From positions 581,285 through 645,284 of the forward strand of contig CAXAMN010021374.1 in assembly GCA_963970005.1 (NCBI GenBank): a DNA stretch of 64,000 nt, in the 5' to 3' direction. The notes beneath the pieces are model-generated. The model was given only the letters and a program-made list of their open reading frames with translations, was not told where the DNA came from and made no database searches. This DNA is from Durusdinium trenchii (Eukaryota; Sar; Dinophyceae; Suessiales; Symbiodiniaceae). Shown in pieces: positions 1 through 12,012 of the stretch. Positions within the stretch are counted from its first letter, which is position 1. Each line of letters starts with the position of its first letter. A program made the translations under genes and the position numbers.

Positions 1-1206
1 TTTACTCATTGTTGTCACTCTCACTGTTCACTATGAACAGAGGGGCCGCCCAAAGTGAGAGCTTCCTTGGGAGGAGGTGCTGGCCCCTGCCCCACGTAAA
101 TCTGGCAGACGGAAGACAATGGAACCTTCACGAGCTAGGCGGAGTGTTACAAACATGCAGCTTATGCAGACAATGCCTGCAACCGAAAATTGCTAGACAC
201 AGAAACTGTTTGATTTCTTTGAAGGAAATCTCCGCTGGAACGGCAGAGATTGTCAAAGTCCCCCGAAGGAAATGAGCAGGACACTCTCAGATAGGCCAGG
301 TGTTTCCTAGAATTTGTGGACGATGCACTTCTGTGCACAAGGAGTCTAGACGTGTGGGCGTTCGCAGCAAGACTGATGCAGACTTGTCGAGGAGCACTTT
401 GCTGGTGCAAATTTGTCTTTATCTCGATGTTCCACCAGTGAATAAGTCTTCTTTCAGGACGATCCGTGTGATAGAGGCAGAAGGAGAGGCAAAGGAGATT
501 GCCTTTGTTCGCAAGCAAGTTTTGACCTTATTTCAATTGCACATTATACAAATTGCAATGATTCACTATATAAAGACATGAAGCAGGACACGGCAGCTAC
601 AGCCATCAGGAGCAAGAGCCATGACACGAGCGCAAGGCTCGACAGTATTCTTTATATTCTTTCTGTCACATTGTATGTCAACATCCATGGGCATAGGCCG
701 AACAACGAGACCGAGGAGCGGCTTTACTCATTGTTGTCACTCTCACTGTTCACTATGAACAGAGCGCCCAAAGTGAGAGCTTCCTTGGGAGGAGGTGCTG
801 GCCCCTGCCGCACGTAAATCTGGCAGACGGAAGACAATGGAACCTTCACGAGCTAGGCGGAGTGTTACAAAAATGCAGCTTATGCAGACAATGCCTGCAA
901 CCGAAAATTGCTAGACACAGAAACTGTTTGATTTCTTTGAAGGAAATCTCCGCTGGAACGGCAGAGATTGTCAACGTCCCCTGAAGGAAATGAGCAGGAC
1001 ACTATCAGATAGGCTAGGTGTTTCCTAGAATTTGTGGACAATGCACTTCTGTGCACAAGGAGTCTAGACGCGTGCAAGTGTTGAGAGATATCCATTCCAA
1101 GTTTTTCAAGCTTCAAAACGAACTAGCGGCTGGCCGGCTGGCCAATTAATTTGATGTGAAGCAGGACATGGTAGCTACAGCCATCAGGAGCAAGAGTCAT
1201 GAAGCT
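1..1206. repeat. Segmental direct duplication, ~721-base period
   Basis: Bases 1-355 recur almost unchanged at 722-1075, and the tract at 575-627 recurs at 1155-1206. The copies differ by a few substitutions, a short indel near base 43, and about 140-215 bases present only in the first copy (roughly 360-575). The first copy probably begins before the window. I see no convincing exon inside it; the ORFs it contains start with TTG and have no coding character. Confidence 0.85.
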
Positions 1207-1304
1207 GATGGGAGGCCCCCCTTTGTTACTTATTCTTTAAACTGTTACTACTGCTGTTGTTGATTCCTTGAAAGTTAGAATGAACATGTTGTACCGCTTC
1301 CAGG

Positions 1305-1421
1305 GTACCCCAGCAGGCGGACGAGGAGTGGCTGCGTGCGTATCATTTCTTAGACTGTCGATCAGCATTTCTTGCAAATTTATGGGAGTATCAAGACCAA
1401 GAGAGGTACTATGAGCGTTGA
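1305..1421 (+). CDS. Terminal coding exon of an unrecognised gene
   Basis: After an acceptor cttccag|G the frame reads 38 codons to TGA: it starts VPQQADEEWLR and ends QDQERYYER. It has no ATG, so it is an exon and not a whole gene. The charged, tryptophan- and tyrosine-containing composition looks coding. Upstream exons would have to lie in or before the duplicated tract; none is evident. Confidence 0.5.
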   Translation, partial: VPQQADEEWLRAYHFLDCRSAFLANLWEYQDQERYYER

Positions 1422-1429
1422 TCCACAGC

Positions 1430-2500
1430 CAGCTTTCAGATGTTGGTATTTATCGTGCTGCTGGTGGCTTTCACAATGATAGCAGGAATCGTCTTCTCCG
1501 TCCAGATTGCGTGAGTTTCTGAAGCCAACAGTTGATTTTGTACCTTGGCGGACTGGCAGAGGGTTGAAGTTATATTAGAATTGAGACGCTTCAATAATGA
1601 GAGGAGGGGCCGGGGGAGAAACCTAGGCATCCTGTCATCTCGCAAGCACACAATGTTTTGAGATACTTAGAGGGACGCACCGCCGAAGCATCCGAAGTAC
1701 AAATGAAACACCAAGGCTTTTGCATCCTGAAAGAACAGTTTCTTCAAAGCGCTCCTATTGACTGCTTAGTCCACCCGAGACGTGACTAGCTGTTTGCTTG
1801 AAGGGCACAAGAGGACTTCCTGAGGTTGCATTGTCCAAGTTGGTGGCGAAAAAGAACATCAAACAGAGGCGAGTAGCGGGCAAGAAGTGTAGTGAAGGCT
1901 TTAGTTGCCGCCAGTATTTTACAATCACTAGCACCACTTCTGACAAGACTTCCCATGTCCTCATGTTCTTTGCTCCTGAAGTCAAATTCTCAATTGTCAC
2001 TAGCTGCACATTTCTGAGCTTCCTTCTGCCAAGACATGAAAATTGCCTTTCTGACTTCCAGCAGACAGACACCTTCCAGGAATCAAACGAAGGCAGACAA
2101 GCCTGACCCTGGGCTGCAATTGCGGGCAATTCTCAGATAACGTGATTTGCTTCACACGTGTGCAACTTTTTTTTATTGCAGGTCTTATCAAAACAATAAC
2201 GGATCCGGGTAGAACCTTTAAACATTACCTGTGGTCAATAGCAGTTTGCTTTACATTTTCTGCATGAGAAAGGTCGGCTCAAAAGATCAGGTCGAAGCAG
2301 CCCGCGTCCCATCAGCTGCCGTCAGGCCGGCCACCATCAGCCCCTAGTCTCGTCCTTCGGCTCCTGCTTGTCCTTCCAGTCCTTCTTGTTGTTCTTGGAA
2401 CGTCGGCGCGGCTGCTATACAGGCCGGAGTACCGGGAGCGGGCACCCTCGACCATATGAAAGCAAGATCTCTTGCTTTCGAGCAGCTTGCTTCGTCCCAA
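1430..2500. other. No supported gene
   Basis: Short ORFs occur on both strands (for example 1755-2129 on the minus strand and 1798-2106 on the plus strand), but they overlap and neither shows domain character or exon-like splice edges. I see nothing definite here. Confidence 0.4.
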
Positions 2501-2523
2501 GCAGTGCTGATACCTGACAGGAA

Positions 2524-2650
2524 AAGCTGACATTCCAAAGCGTGTGCTTGGGAAAAGAGCGCTGGAAAGACACGCTGCCAAGCTGGCATTCCAAAGCGGG
2601 TGCTTTGGAGAAGACACGCGAAGCTGACATTCCCAAAGAGGGTGTCCTGT
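2524..2650. repeat. Three-copy tandem repeat
   Basis: The motif aagctgacattccaaagcg, with variants, starts at 2524, 2580 and 2621 (spacing 56 and 41 bases), each followed by a related gtgctt/gggtgc segment. The copies are diverged and of no clear function. Confidence 0.7.
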
Positions 2651-2859
2651 AAAAGATACGTAGCAGTCCAGGAGAATGCGGCCGATCCTACAAGTCGAAA
2701 GCTGCGGCGCCTGGCCGTAGACGAACCGTGCCAGCTCTGCTACCATACAGAGCCCAGCACCACCTTTGGGAAAAGGCATCTTCACGATCAACCTGAGGCG
2801 GCCAGCTCGAACAACGAAACAGCCCCAAACTCGTCCACCCCAGATCGGGGTCAAACTTT

Positions 2860-3067
2860 TAGATCCTCCCTAGCCGGTAGTGGTGACAGCGGCGATCAAG
2901 GGGGCTGCTTCTCAAAAAAATAGAATCAAACATGGAGAAGCCAGACCCGACCCTGAATCGGGTTGAACAGTGCTTGACATAAGGGGCACTTTAGAATTCC
3001 TAAGGGGGTTGAGGCTTTTAGATCCACCCCCCTTAGCCGGTGGTAGTCACAGGAGCGGTCAAGGGGG
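2860..3067. repeat. Diverged direct repeat pair
   Basis: The stretch at 2861-2905 (ttttagatcctcc...gatcaaggggg) is repeated in diverged form at 3017-3067 (ttttagatccacc...ggtcaagggggg), about 158 bases apart. The sequence between them is unrelated to known features. Confidence 0.6.
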
Positions 3068-3881
3068 GAAGCAGATATGAAGCTGGTCATTGGCAGGCGT
3101 GGACCAATACTGGACAGGCTTTCAAACATGTTCCCATGGCAGTTGCCACAAAACGGTTGGAACACGTCAACCTACTTGTTGCAATGGTTCTTGGCTCGGA
3201 TGTTTGCCAAGCCTTTGCGCTGTCATTGGGCCTTTGCAGCTGTCAGAAACACGAATGTCCTATCCGATCGGATCCGGGTCCGAGTTTCATTTCGTACCGG
3301 TCGCGGTCCTGTCCTGACAAAGCCACCGCTGGCCAGGCGCCGGCAAGCTGAGAACTGCTATATAAAGCACGTAGCCATGGCAGGGTTGAAACTAAGTTGA
3401 CGTAGATGGAAGTTTCTTCTTGTTCTTAACCTTCAGTGTCTCCGGCTCCAACCATCAAGGTGCTCCTGACTCGAGTTCGCGCAGGTTGTGACTGAAGTGC
3501 TGAACGTGATGTCACTTGACAAGTTCTGGGTATTTGCTTTGGCAACGAACTGCACAGCAAATGTCCAATGAGATGAGTACGTATCACGTATGGTGTTTGC
3601 AAAAGAAGGTGTTGGGTTGAGCTAAGGAGGCTTGGGGGGATTTGGGACCTGCACCCTTTGTTTGATTGGGGCATCGTCGACGGATGCGGACTGTTCACCG
3701 CCGACTGTGCCGTGGACGGTTATCGACGGCAAGGGAGGATGTTTGGGGCATCGTCGGAAAAATGGTTCTGTGCAGCCATAATATGCTCACTGCTACCTCA
3801 CAAATGCGTCTATGCGTGAATTCCTCAAGTTCACTCAGCTTGCTGTGAGCCTTTGAGCGTAAAAGCTTTGATGCCCTTCAG

Positions 3882-3965
3882 GAAGTACCGGTGCCACCAA
3901 CTCGAGATTTGCAACTGATCAGGCGTCGGCGCACAACTATGTTTCGTACGAATTGGCAGCAGTGA
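3882..3965 (+). CDS. Possible terminal exon
   Basis: After cccttcag|G the frame gives 27 codons and TGA: it starts EVPVPPTRDLQL, continues with an arginine run, and ends MFRTNWQQ. The acceptor matches the AG|G rule seen across the window. It has no partner exon that I can place, so it may be chance. Confidence 0.35.
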   Translation, partial: EVPVPPTRDLQLIRRRRTTMFRTNWQQ

Positions 3966-4143
3966 AGAGATCAACAAACATTGGCGGCAATTTGGCTGTT
4001 TCCACGAAACAAATATGAAGAAATATAAAAGCAGGAAGGTAAGGCAGTCCCCTTTTAACAGGCCCTACTTGCATGTTGTGGATCTTTTCATTTTTTCACC
4101 AAACCGTTTAATTACTGTTGGCGTATGTTGGGTTTTGTCCTAG

Positions 4144-4219
4144 GAAATCATTGTGGGCCAAGATGGCCGCGGCCGTGCCGTCCGCCCTTTTTTCACCGCC
4201 TTGTCAGAGCCTTGTCCAG
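4144..4219 (+). CDS. Possible internal exon
   Basis: It is bounded by tcctag|G and by a GT donor at 4220. The frame begins EIIVGQDGRGRAVRPF and stays open through the donor. Downstream sequence repeats the motif agccttgtccag-tttgttt, so part of the region is a local duplication. No family is recognised. Confidence 0.4.
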
Positions 4220-5067
4220 GTTTGTTTGTCCTGCTTGGCCGCGCTGTGGGTTCTTTCTTCTCCACAGCCTTGTCCAGTTTGTTTTCTTGTGGCAGCGCGT
4301 GCCAATTCTTTCTTTTTTGTCTACATGCTGTTCCCAAAAAACTGGAGGCTGCAGGAACATAACAACAGACGTTTCCACCAACATTGGAACTCAGGAATTG
4401 ACGCAACAAATCCAGCTGAGACTGTTTGGGGTCTATGCTGGTAGAATTTATTTTCTCGCATGTTTTTCAGTCAAATACCAAATGGTACTTGTAACATTTT
4501 TTTTCAAGCACTGTCGATACTGAGCCGCTATGCACATATGCTGTAGCTGCTCGTGTGAAGATGGTGGATGGGGTAGTTGAGCAATGTCGAGCTAATTTCG
4601 CACGTGAACCATTGAGTGCTCTTGTATACTACGGTGGCCTGCTCATGCATCAGTGTCCCATAGTGTGTCATTGCAAGCAGAAACCACATTTTTTAGTGTG
4701 GGCGATGGCGTTCTTCATAATTCTTTTGGCTTTGAGTGATCTCAAAGTTGTTGACTAGCAAATTGATGAGGGTGTGACAACAGGTGATACAAAGTTTGCT
4801 TCGGGAGGGGTTTGAATTGCGGCCGAGCTGCAGTCAGCTGTTCAAAGCGTCAGGATGACCTTCAGCACAGCACGCAGAGCCATTCTGAGGAGGCGCTGGC
4901 TGGAAGACGGAATTGAACGGTTGCATGCCAATAAGCTGTTATCAACCTTGGGACAGACGTCTTGTGTTTATTGTTTTCTTTCCAGCTTTAGGTTCTGCAG
5001 GACTTTTGGTTTTTGGGAGTATTTTCAGTCTTCGTACAACCATGTGGACCAGAGATCTACTTGTGAA

Positions 5068-5172
5068 GGAAGTGGGCGTGGCTTAGCGAAGTATCAGAGG
5101 GCTGACGAAAGCAAGAGGGACTACAGCAAAACAGAAATGCTAACCGTGGAAGCTGAACAATTGTTTATTTAA
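5068..5172 (+). CDS. Possible exon, charged
   Basis: The frame reads EGSGRGLAKYQRADESKRD and then YSKTEMLTVEAEQL before TAA. Its lysine/glutamate-rich helical character looks coding. It may be an upstream exon of the gene that becomes clear at 5551, but the splice phase could not be fixed. Confidence 0.35.
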   Translation, partial: GSGRGLAKYQRADESKRDYSKTEMLTVEAEQLFI

Positions 5173-5550
5173 AGCTACAGCTCCCGATGCAAGAACCTGT
5201 TCGGTGAAGTGCGGAAAGGACATGTACAGTAGCGAGAAAATCCAATAATATTTTCATTTCAGGGAGAAGGGGAGACTAGATTCCATAATATGACTCAAGA
5301 ACCTGATCAACAATGCTGTTCAATTTAGAGTGCGAGATGCGGCAAGCATCACAAGCCGTGCAGGGTGTACAATGTACAATTCATCCAATTGAGTTATCAA
5401 CCTGCTCGATCCTGATGCCCACCAATATCATGTTTGGCTTATCACCAGAACATCAGAGAGCGTTTCACGGGTACCAAAACATAGCAAGTACATATTTATC
5501 TGAAGTCTACCTGTTGACACCTGTGAAGCATCATTCTTTGATTCTTCAGC

Positions 5551-8500
5551 AAGATCCTGTCCAGGGCTTCTGTCGGCCATGCTGACCATGGATCTCCGAG
5601 AACAGCCATTCGCTTGGCCATCCGAACAGTTGGTCGGGCTGCAAGCATGGCTATGAGGGGACGTCGAGCCAAGGCCGGAAAGGATCAATTTGACTTTCCT
5701 TACCCAGACATTGGTGATGCTGCGCATTTGGTCTCATCTACTTCAATATTTTGTTGCCAGTACAATACGTCAGAAATACCCATCCAGATCAGTCCCAAGT
5801 TTGCTCAGTGTTATTGAGACACCTTATCGATCCTAGGCCGCTGTAGACTTGTAGACCTGTCATTCTTTAGATTCATGTTCATGCAGTTTATGATGATTTT
5901 GCTGGATGAGATTGACAATTGACGATTGACTCTGCCAAGACCATCCCCAAACCCAGGCAGATACTGACACACTTCCCCCAGAGGATAGTTCTGGCAGTTT
6001 CCTTGTTAGGGGGGTAATAGTTCTTTGCACGTGGCTCTGATTTCTGTATTGTCCTGGCTTGGCCTAGGAAGAGTGTTGAAAGGACTTCTTCAGCTCAGTT
6101 GGTGGGCAGCAAATCTTCTTGCTGAATCCTTGTTTGGCTCGCAGAAACTCAACCCTTGTTGGTTCCCACAGCGCTGTCATTGACGCTTGGAGGCCGTCCG
6201 CATGATGCGAATCTTCGTGGCGGCGAAGAAGCGAAACGACTTCCCAGAGGAGAAGCCGTCCTTCCCTGAGAAGCCGTCCTCACGCTCGTTCTGTGTTTCT
6301 TTTGAGGAACAACGACGCTACAATGCGGAAGTTCAAATGGACGAGATCATGGAGGCCTCAGATCCTCTTGTGATCGCATGATCGCATGGGACATGAAACA
6401 ATGTGCTTTGCTTCATGTTTTTATGCCTATAGGATATGTGGAGGGACACATTTGTAGCAGCCGTGCTTAATTGTGTCTTCTGTACATCGCTCTTGTAGGA
6501 GCATGTGACGAGCATCTTTTGGCAATGTGTGGCTTGGATGAAAGAGCTTTCTCGCAAGATGAGGAAGGGACACCTCCAAGCAACCACAGAAACTTTTAAA
6601 TGCGGCAGCACTGGTCGCTGAAAATAACACATCTCGGCTTCAGCTCCAGGTGCTGCTGAAAATTGACACCTATGAGAACATCATTCCAGAACTCCTGAAA
6701 GCCTTCGCAGAGCCTGGTGCGGGCGTCATGGAATCTATGCCAGATTTGCGTAGAGTGCTAGAGGCACACCTCAGGCCGGGAGAAAGGTTGACAGACAGAC
6801 GCATAGAGAGATGCAAGAGAAGAAGAGAATTGAACAGATACGTTCGGATTCTGAAGAGAAAATAATTACAGAACATCACAGAATCACAGAGCCACTTATT
6901 GTCGCTGGCCAAGCAGTCCCAGGCATCTTGAGGCCGAGGTTGATGACGCAGTCGAGTCCGGAGACTATGATGCGAGCACCAACTCCAGCAACTTGCACAA
7001 CTTGTGGGACGCCGTACAATATACCAAACTCGTTCCGGACATGATGTTTTGGTACGTTTTGGTGTTTTTCACAGAGCAACCCTTTGAGTTGTAAGATGCT
7101 GTATGCTTGCATCCTGGAAGGTAAAACGAAGCAGGAATATCGGCGCATTGTGGAGAAAGTGATGGAAGAGGCCTCACATATTAGGTCCTTGGTGATCTAC
7201 TCACGAACGATTTCCCGGATGGGACGAATGCAGAATGTGGCACATGGGGATGATGCCGAATCACTGCTCAACAAGATCATGCAGCTGGACGCTTCCAAAA
7301 GACTGCTGCGAAAACTCACAGAGGACTCCGAGGAGCCTGTGCTGCGAATGCGGCCGCCACGGCCGCGCCGTCGACGGGTCAAGGCCAAGGGCTCCCAATC
7401 TGAATCGCAGAGAGGGGATGAGTCAAATGAGCTGGACGAGTTTGGCAGGGGAACTCTAGAGGTGGAATCTGGAAGAGCGGATGCATCAAGTGACAGAGGT
7501 GAGTCTCTATCAAGTGAAAACAGTAGTAGTGAGTCGTACTCCTCAGAGTCTGAAGCAATAGAAGAAGAGGATGAAGACATAGAAGATGACACACAGAGGC
7601 CCAGAAGCGATATTGATGCGTCCCCACTTGATAATGCGACTTCAGAGGCTGGAGATTCAGAACTTGAAGCCCCAAGTGTGAGCGCTGCGGTTGAAAAGAA
7701 TGAGCAGCAGCAGCAGCAGCAGGAGCAGGAACATGCCAATGAGATGGCTGAAGCAGGAGAAAGAGGAGAGAGAGGAGGGCAGAGAGGAGGAGGAGAAGCA
7801 AGAGAAGGAGAAGGAGGAGAAGATGGAGGAGAAGGAGGAGGAGGAGACCATGAAGAAACTGAGAAAGCAAGGGATGCCAGGGATGCGACCCATGGGCATG
7901 ACGGACCCCAAGAAAGCCAAAGCTCAAGGCCTCCAACTTTTGCAAGTGAGGCCTGGCTTTCCGAGAAGGTTTCAATTCAAGTGAAAATGGGGCAGAAAAA
8001 GATAGCAGTGGAGCAAAGCCTTTGAGTTTCAGTTGGTGCTAGATTGCACACAGATTTATAAAACACTAGCTATACTCTATATAAATCACATATATTGTCT
8101 ATAGTTATATATAATATATATATATATACATAGATAAGTCAAGCACCTCCATGGCAAGGTTAAGGGCGAGAAGCGACAAGCATTCTTTGATGTACTTAAC
8201 CGTTTCTTGCATGTATTCACCACTTTGCTGTTTCTCTTACCCAGGGAAGCCGCACCTTCAGTGGGAAGTTGACTCTTGGACCAGACTGGCGACGATTGGT
8301 CTCTGAGGCCGCTGAGGAAGCGATAAATTTAGAGGCTCGGCTGTTGCGAGAACAAGAGAATTGATCGATATGCAGGATTGCTTCACAGTTGTGTGGAATG
8401 CCTTAGAATGTGTTGCATGAAGGTTGTGTTGAATTTGTCAAGGCCATGTGGGCAGAGTCTGCGGAGCTTGTGCACATCGCGACTCTTGAGCTCTCCGAAG

Positions 8501-8716
8501 ATTGGGAGCAGATAGCTGAGGAGTACATAGCAGATTGCGAAGAAAGAGTTGTGATCAAGGACTCGGGACTCGACCTCCGGGCTCAGCCTGGGACTCTTTT
8601 TTTTTGCCCGGGAGGGTTGATCGCAGTAGGCTTAAGCAAGCTAGTAAGCTTAAGTAGCTACTACCCAGGAAGCCCCGAAGTATTCAACCTCAATTGAATG
8701 CAGTCAAAGGCGATAG
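5551..8716 (+). CDS. Multi-exon gene for an acidic, low-complexity protein of unknown function
   Basis: Exons 5551-5730, 6193-6369, 6590-6841, 6933-7055, 7096-7677, 7757-7945 and 8245-8364 join in frame, every junction at phase 0, to give about 540 residues. The chain either stops at TGA 8362-8364 or skips it by a GA donor after 8355 into exons 8443-8547 and 8669-8716 (TAG). The first exon is basic (IRLAIRTVGRAASMAMRGRR) and no start codon is visible. The middle is helical. Exon five ends in a long Ser/Glu/Asp-rich tract with a basic PPRPRRRRVKAK patch. Exon six is Glu/Lys-rich and closes with GMPGMRPMGMTDPKKAKAQ. The 79-base intron 7678-7756 holds the (CAG)n run and corrects the frame change between the two acidic parts. 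I recognise no domain. The charge pattern would suit a nuclear or scaffold protein, but that is a guess. Confidence 0.7.
8101..8130. repeat. (TA)n microsatellite
   Basis: This TA run lies in the predicted intron before 8245. Similar TA or TATG runs lie near 10370, 10687, 14105-14180, 23092-23125, 32425, 33057-33077, 46030-46048, 51284, 52017 and 62972. All fall in non-coding DNA between or within gene models. Confidence 0.9.
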
Positions 8717-8719
8717 TTG

Positions 8720-9760
8720 TCAGTATACAAGTGGGCCTGTTTGTGGTAAATATAAAGACATGTCTTGATCCATCTTGATCCTAGATTTGCAGGCTGCTGG
8801 GTTGAGTAGGCAAGAAGCTGACATGTGCATGCCACATGATCCTAGATATCACAAGGTCAATCAAGCAGTCGCTGTCCAGTGCATGTAATAGCTGCTCTGG
8901 AGGTAGACTGACACGTTTTCGAGAACAATCATTGCACTTGCAATCTGACTGGACTTACAGTGCTCCTTATTGGCCAGTTCTCGCCGACATGCCCCGTTGT
9001 GACCCGGGACGCGTGGCATTGCTGTGTGCGCTACTCAGTTGCTAGTCACTTGATTGATGCCTTGAACGAATGTTTCTAAAATTCCCATAAGTAGGCAGTT
9101 GGCCTGCTGCAATTCATGAAGGCAAGATGGCTGGAGATCATATCTTACCCGCCAGGATTGTCTTGTTGTGTTTGCTGTATTATGTCTTTTCTGGGTGCTC
9201 TGTGCTGTTGGAGAACCAGATGGAGGGGCTCTCAAGTCCTTTTGTACCTACTGTACGCGCAATGGACGGGTCAAAACCATTCATGCCAAACCATGGTGGC
9301 TTGATATCCCCGGAAGTCCATGGGGTTCACTTTCGGGGGTCAACAAGAGGCGCAGGGTTTTGACTCACAGCCACATGAGACTGGCGCTCCACCTGAGAAA
9401 TAATTGAGGTTGTTCTCAATAAATTCAAGGCAGAAGTACAGATGCACCAGCCATAGCGCTATCGAAGAAGCATCGCAGACCTTTAGGGTCCAAAACACCT
9501 GCGGAGTAGCCAACCAAGTAGACATGAACAGGTTGACAGAATGAGCAGTATGCAATCACTCAATCAATCTGGAAGGCAAAATTGACAAATGACATGAGCC
9601 TTTGATTTTTCATATTGAAGATCTGAGCCTTTGGCGCTTCCAGCCCGGTTTACCAGAGTCTATTGCTCCAAGATTCTCTTTCTTTGTGATGGCAGTACCA
9701 CCTTCGGTCCAAGCTTACCCTGGTTGGATTGGAGCATCCCTTCCAAACTTGTCCACAAGT
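8720..9760. other. No supported gene
   Basis: Overlapping ORFs of 60-80 codons between 9116 and 9407 occupy all three + frames, which argues against any one of them being real. I find no exon with convincing coding composition. Confidence 0.4.
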
Positions 9761-9768
9761 CAACCCCA

Positions 9769-10557
9769 GGTGTTGTGAACTCGGTGAAGACTAAGGCTGC
9801 CTCTGCTACACTGACGCCTAAAGGTGGAAACACACAAGAGGAACAAAACACCTTTGGCAGATGTGGAACGCTTCGATATCGTCGATCGACAAGAGGGCGA
9901 GACGGACTGAGACGGTCACAACTCGGTGGCCTAGATAGACATAGAGCCGCAAACAGGCAAGAGCCTTATTCATGCCTTGTTAATTATTGCCCCAGGACAA
10001 CAGAGGGCAGATCTTGACTTTGCCTGGTGATGTGCCAAGTCCATCAGACTTTCCATTGGAAGTCTTCCAACAGGACCACTGCACAGAAGACCCAAAGTAT
10101 GTTGTGAATTACTACAGTACACGTGCAAAGTTTCATGCTGTAGGTCTGGAGATAGCTGGGAGAACAAATCGGCCAGTGACGAGACATTTTCCAACAGGTT
10201 ACGTAAGCTAGACAAATAGCAAGACACCCGCGATGTGCAGGACACCAGCAAGGCAGTTTTGACTTTGCCCGGTGATGTGGGAAGCCCATCGTATTCTTCC
10301 GCAATCCGGGAGGACCAGGACTCCAAGACAAACTAAGAACTATACTTGAAACCTTCTCTATCTCTGTATATATATATAAATTTGATCTATTTGCAGGAGA
10401 CTCCACAAAGATCAACAAGACTGGAGCTCAGAGATTAAACCACATCATATGCTTGTTTAAAGCTCTCACTGCAGGCAAGGCTCAAGTGAAGAGGACCGGA
10501 CTTTTCATTGCATGCATTCTCTGTACCCTGGAAGTTTACACGCTCTCTCAGATTTGA
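9769..10557 (+). CDS. Three-exon partial gene, unknown function
   Basis: Exons 10074-10143 and 10397-10557 join at phase 1. The first reads DHCTEDPKYVVNYYSTRAKF. The second begins DSTKINKTGAQRLNHIICLF and runs to TGA after CTLEVYTLSQI. A possible earlier exon at 9769-9828 reads VVNSVKTKAASATLTPK after an AG|G acceptor, but its phase is not proven. The last segment is hydrophobic (LFIACILCTLEVY), as for a membrane anchor or buried helix. No family is recognised. The intron 10144-10396 carries one half of a repeat pair. Confidence 0.55.
10009..10320. repeat. Intron-associated repeat pair
   Basis: Bases from about 10012 (cttgactttgcctggtgatg) and from about 10259 (tttgactttgcccggtgatg) share roughly 35 similar bases. 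Both are followed within 50 bases by AG|GACCA. The first copy lies directly before the acceptor of exon 10074-10143; the second lies in the following intron and ends in a matching but apparently unused acceptor at about 10312. Confidence 0.6.
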
Positions 10558-10699
10558 AGCCAACGATCGACAAAACACATTTCACATCACGTGGTGCAGA
10601 TTGGCGACAAGAATTAACCCCCCTTCAGCATCAGCACAGCACTTCTCCAAGGCTACCCCCTGAAAAATTTGTGGATGCGTATGTATGTATGTATATATA

Positions 10700-12000
10700 T
10701 ATATGAGAAGAACTCACCACATGTTTTCCGCTTCAGACTTGATGTACAGCAGCCGGGGGCTGCAGTCATTTTGTGATGTCACGGGAGATGTCCAGTGACA
10801 CATGGTAGTTGTCTAAAGGTCGACATAAGGCCTAGGTTCATTGAGGGCCCCTTACATTGTTCACAACAGTTTTTTGTGTTCACTTTCGCGAACACAATGT
10901 TTTTTTAAAACATAATCTGTGGCAGATAGGTATGTGGAAACCGTCAAACCAAGAAGACTTCTAATTAAGCACGGGGTTCGCGAAAGATTCGTGAACGAAG
11001 AGTCTGACTATTTTTTTTGGGCGAAGAATGGCGATTCAGTAAGACGGAATTTTCCACCATATGACATATACCTGCCAAAAGACGTGGCTTGACTGTTGCT
11101 CAAGCTGTTCTCCGTAGTTTCACCGCACAATTACACACGCAGTTTGAAATCACTGAGAATCAGCTCTTTCATTGTAAATGTTCATGTTCATGCTTTCCAA
11201 GATTAGGTTGGATTTGTCCGCAGCGCTTTCCAGGTTGGATGCCCCTCTACTTTCGCGTTCAGATATGTTGAACTGCATGAAATTACACCCGCGCTGGCTA
11301 AATTAGGCTACATCATCCAACTGATCTCCTAACTCAACCCATCGTGTGTGTCAGTGTGTTCAATCATTGTACGTTTTCTGTATTTTTTCTATTCTGATTC
11401 TATTGTGATTCTATTGTGTGTTCTATGTGTTCCGACAAGCTTTCAACAACCTCTTTGGGCACCGGCCTTTCCAGGCGTTTGATCTATTCCAATGCCCCCA
11501 AGGGCCGCGGTAGGATGGCTTTCTCCTGGGGGGGCCTGGGAGGACTGAATGAGACTGAATGAGAAAGTTGTGCAGTCACTGACGCAGGTTGAGATTTGGA
11601 GTGATCTTGCAGGAAGATGAACCACAAACTTCACGAGCTCCCAGCAGGCCGTGTTGAGAGGCTTTCCCTTTGCTTCCAGCCGTTCTTGCTGGCCCTCTCG
11701 ATTCCAAAGGACCGCCACTGCAGAGCACCTGAACCATCTTGACATCTTGGTTGTTCGGGCACTTGGCTCCTCTCTTGCTCCATATTTGCTGTCCTAGAAG
11801 TGGTCTGCCAGAAGTATGTTAGTCTAAGGGTCCAAGAGGATCTGACTCTAGCAGCGATAGCCATAGCAAAACCCGTTTGTAAGCAGAACAGATGCTTGTG
11901 CAATAGGTTGGATGCTGAGGAACAGGCTGACGTGCCTTTGGCATCACTGGAAGGACTGTCCTGCAGATGAGTCGCATCAGATGACAGGTCAAAACGACAA
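10700..12000. other. No supported gene
   Basis: Minus-strand ORFs at 11443-11745 and 11631-12011 overlap each other in different frames. Composition is ordinary and I found no exon chain. The stretch contains short A/T runs and imperfect palindromes only. Confidence 0.4.
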
Positions 12001-12012
12001 TGTTCTGGCAAG

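Noticed and set aside
2312..2854. 180-codon minus-strand ORF
   Set aside because: Starts at a non-conserved site, spans a three-copy tandem repeat, and overlaps other open frames; composition is not coding-like.
7197..7975. Long minus-strand ORFs (180 and 198 codons) of Ser/Leu repeats
   Set aside because: They are antisense images of the Glu-, Ser- and Gln-rich coding exons of the + strand gene at 5551-8716.
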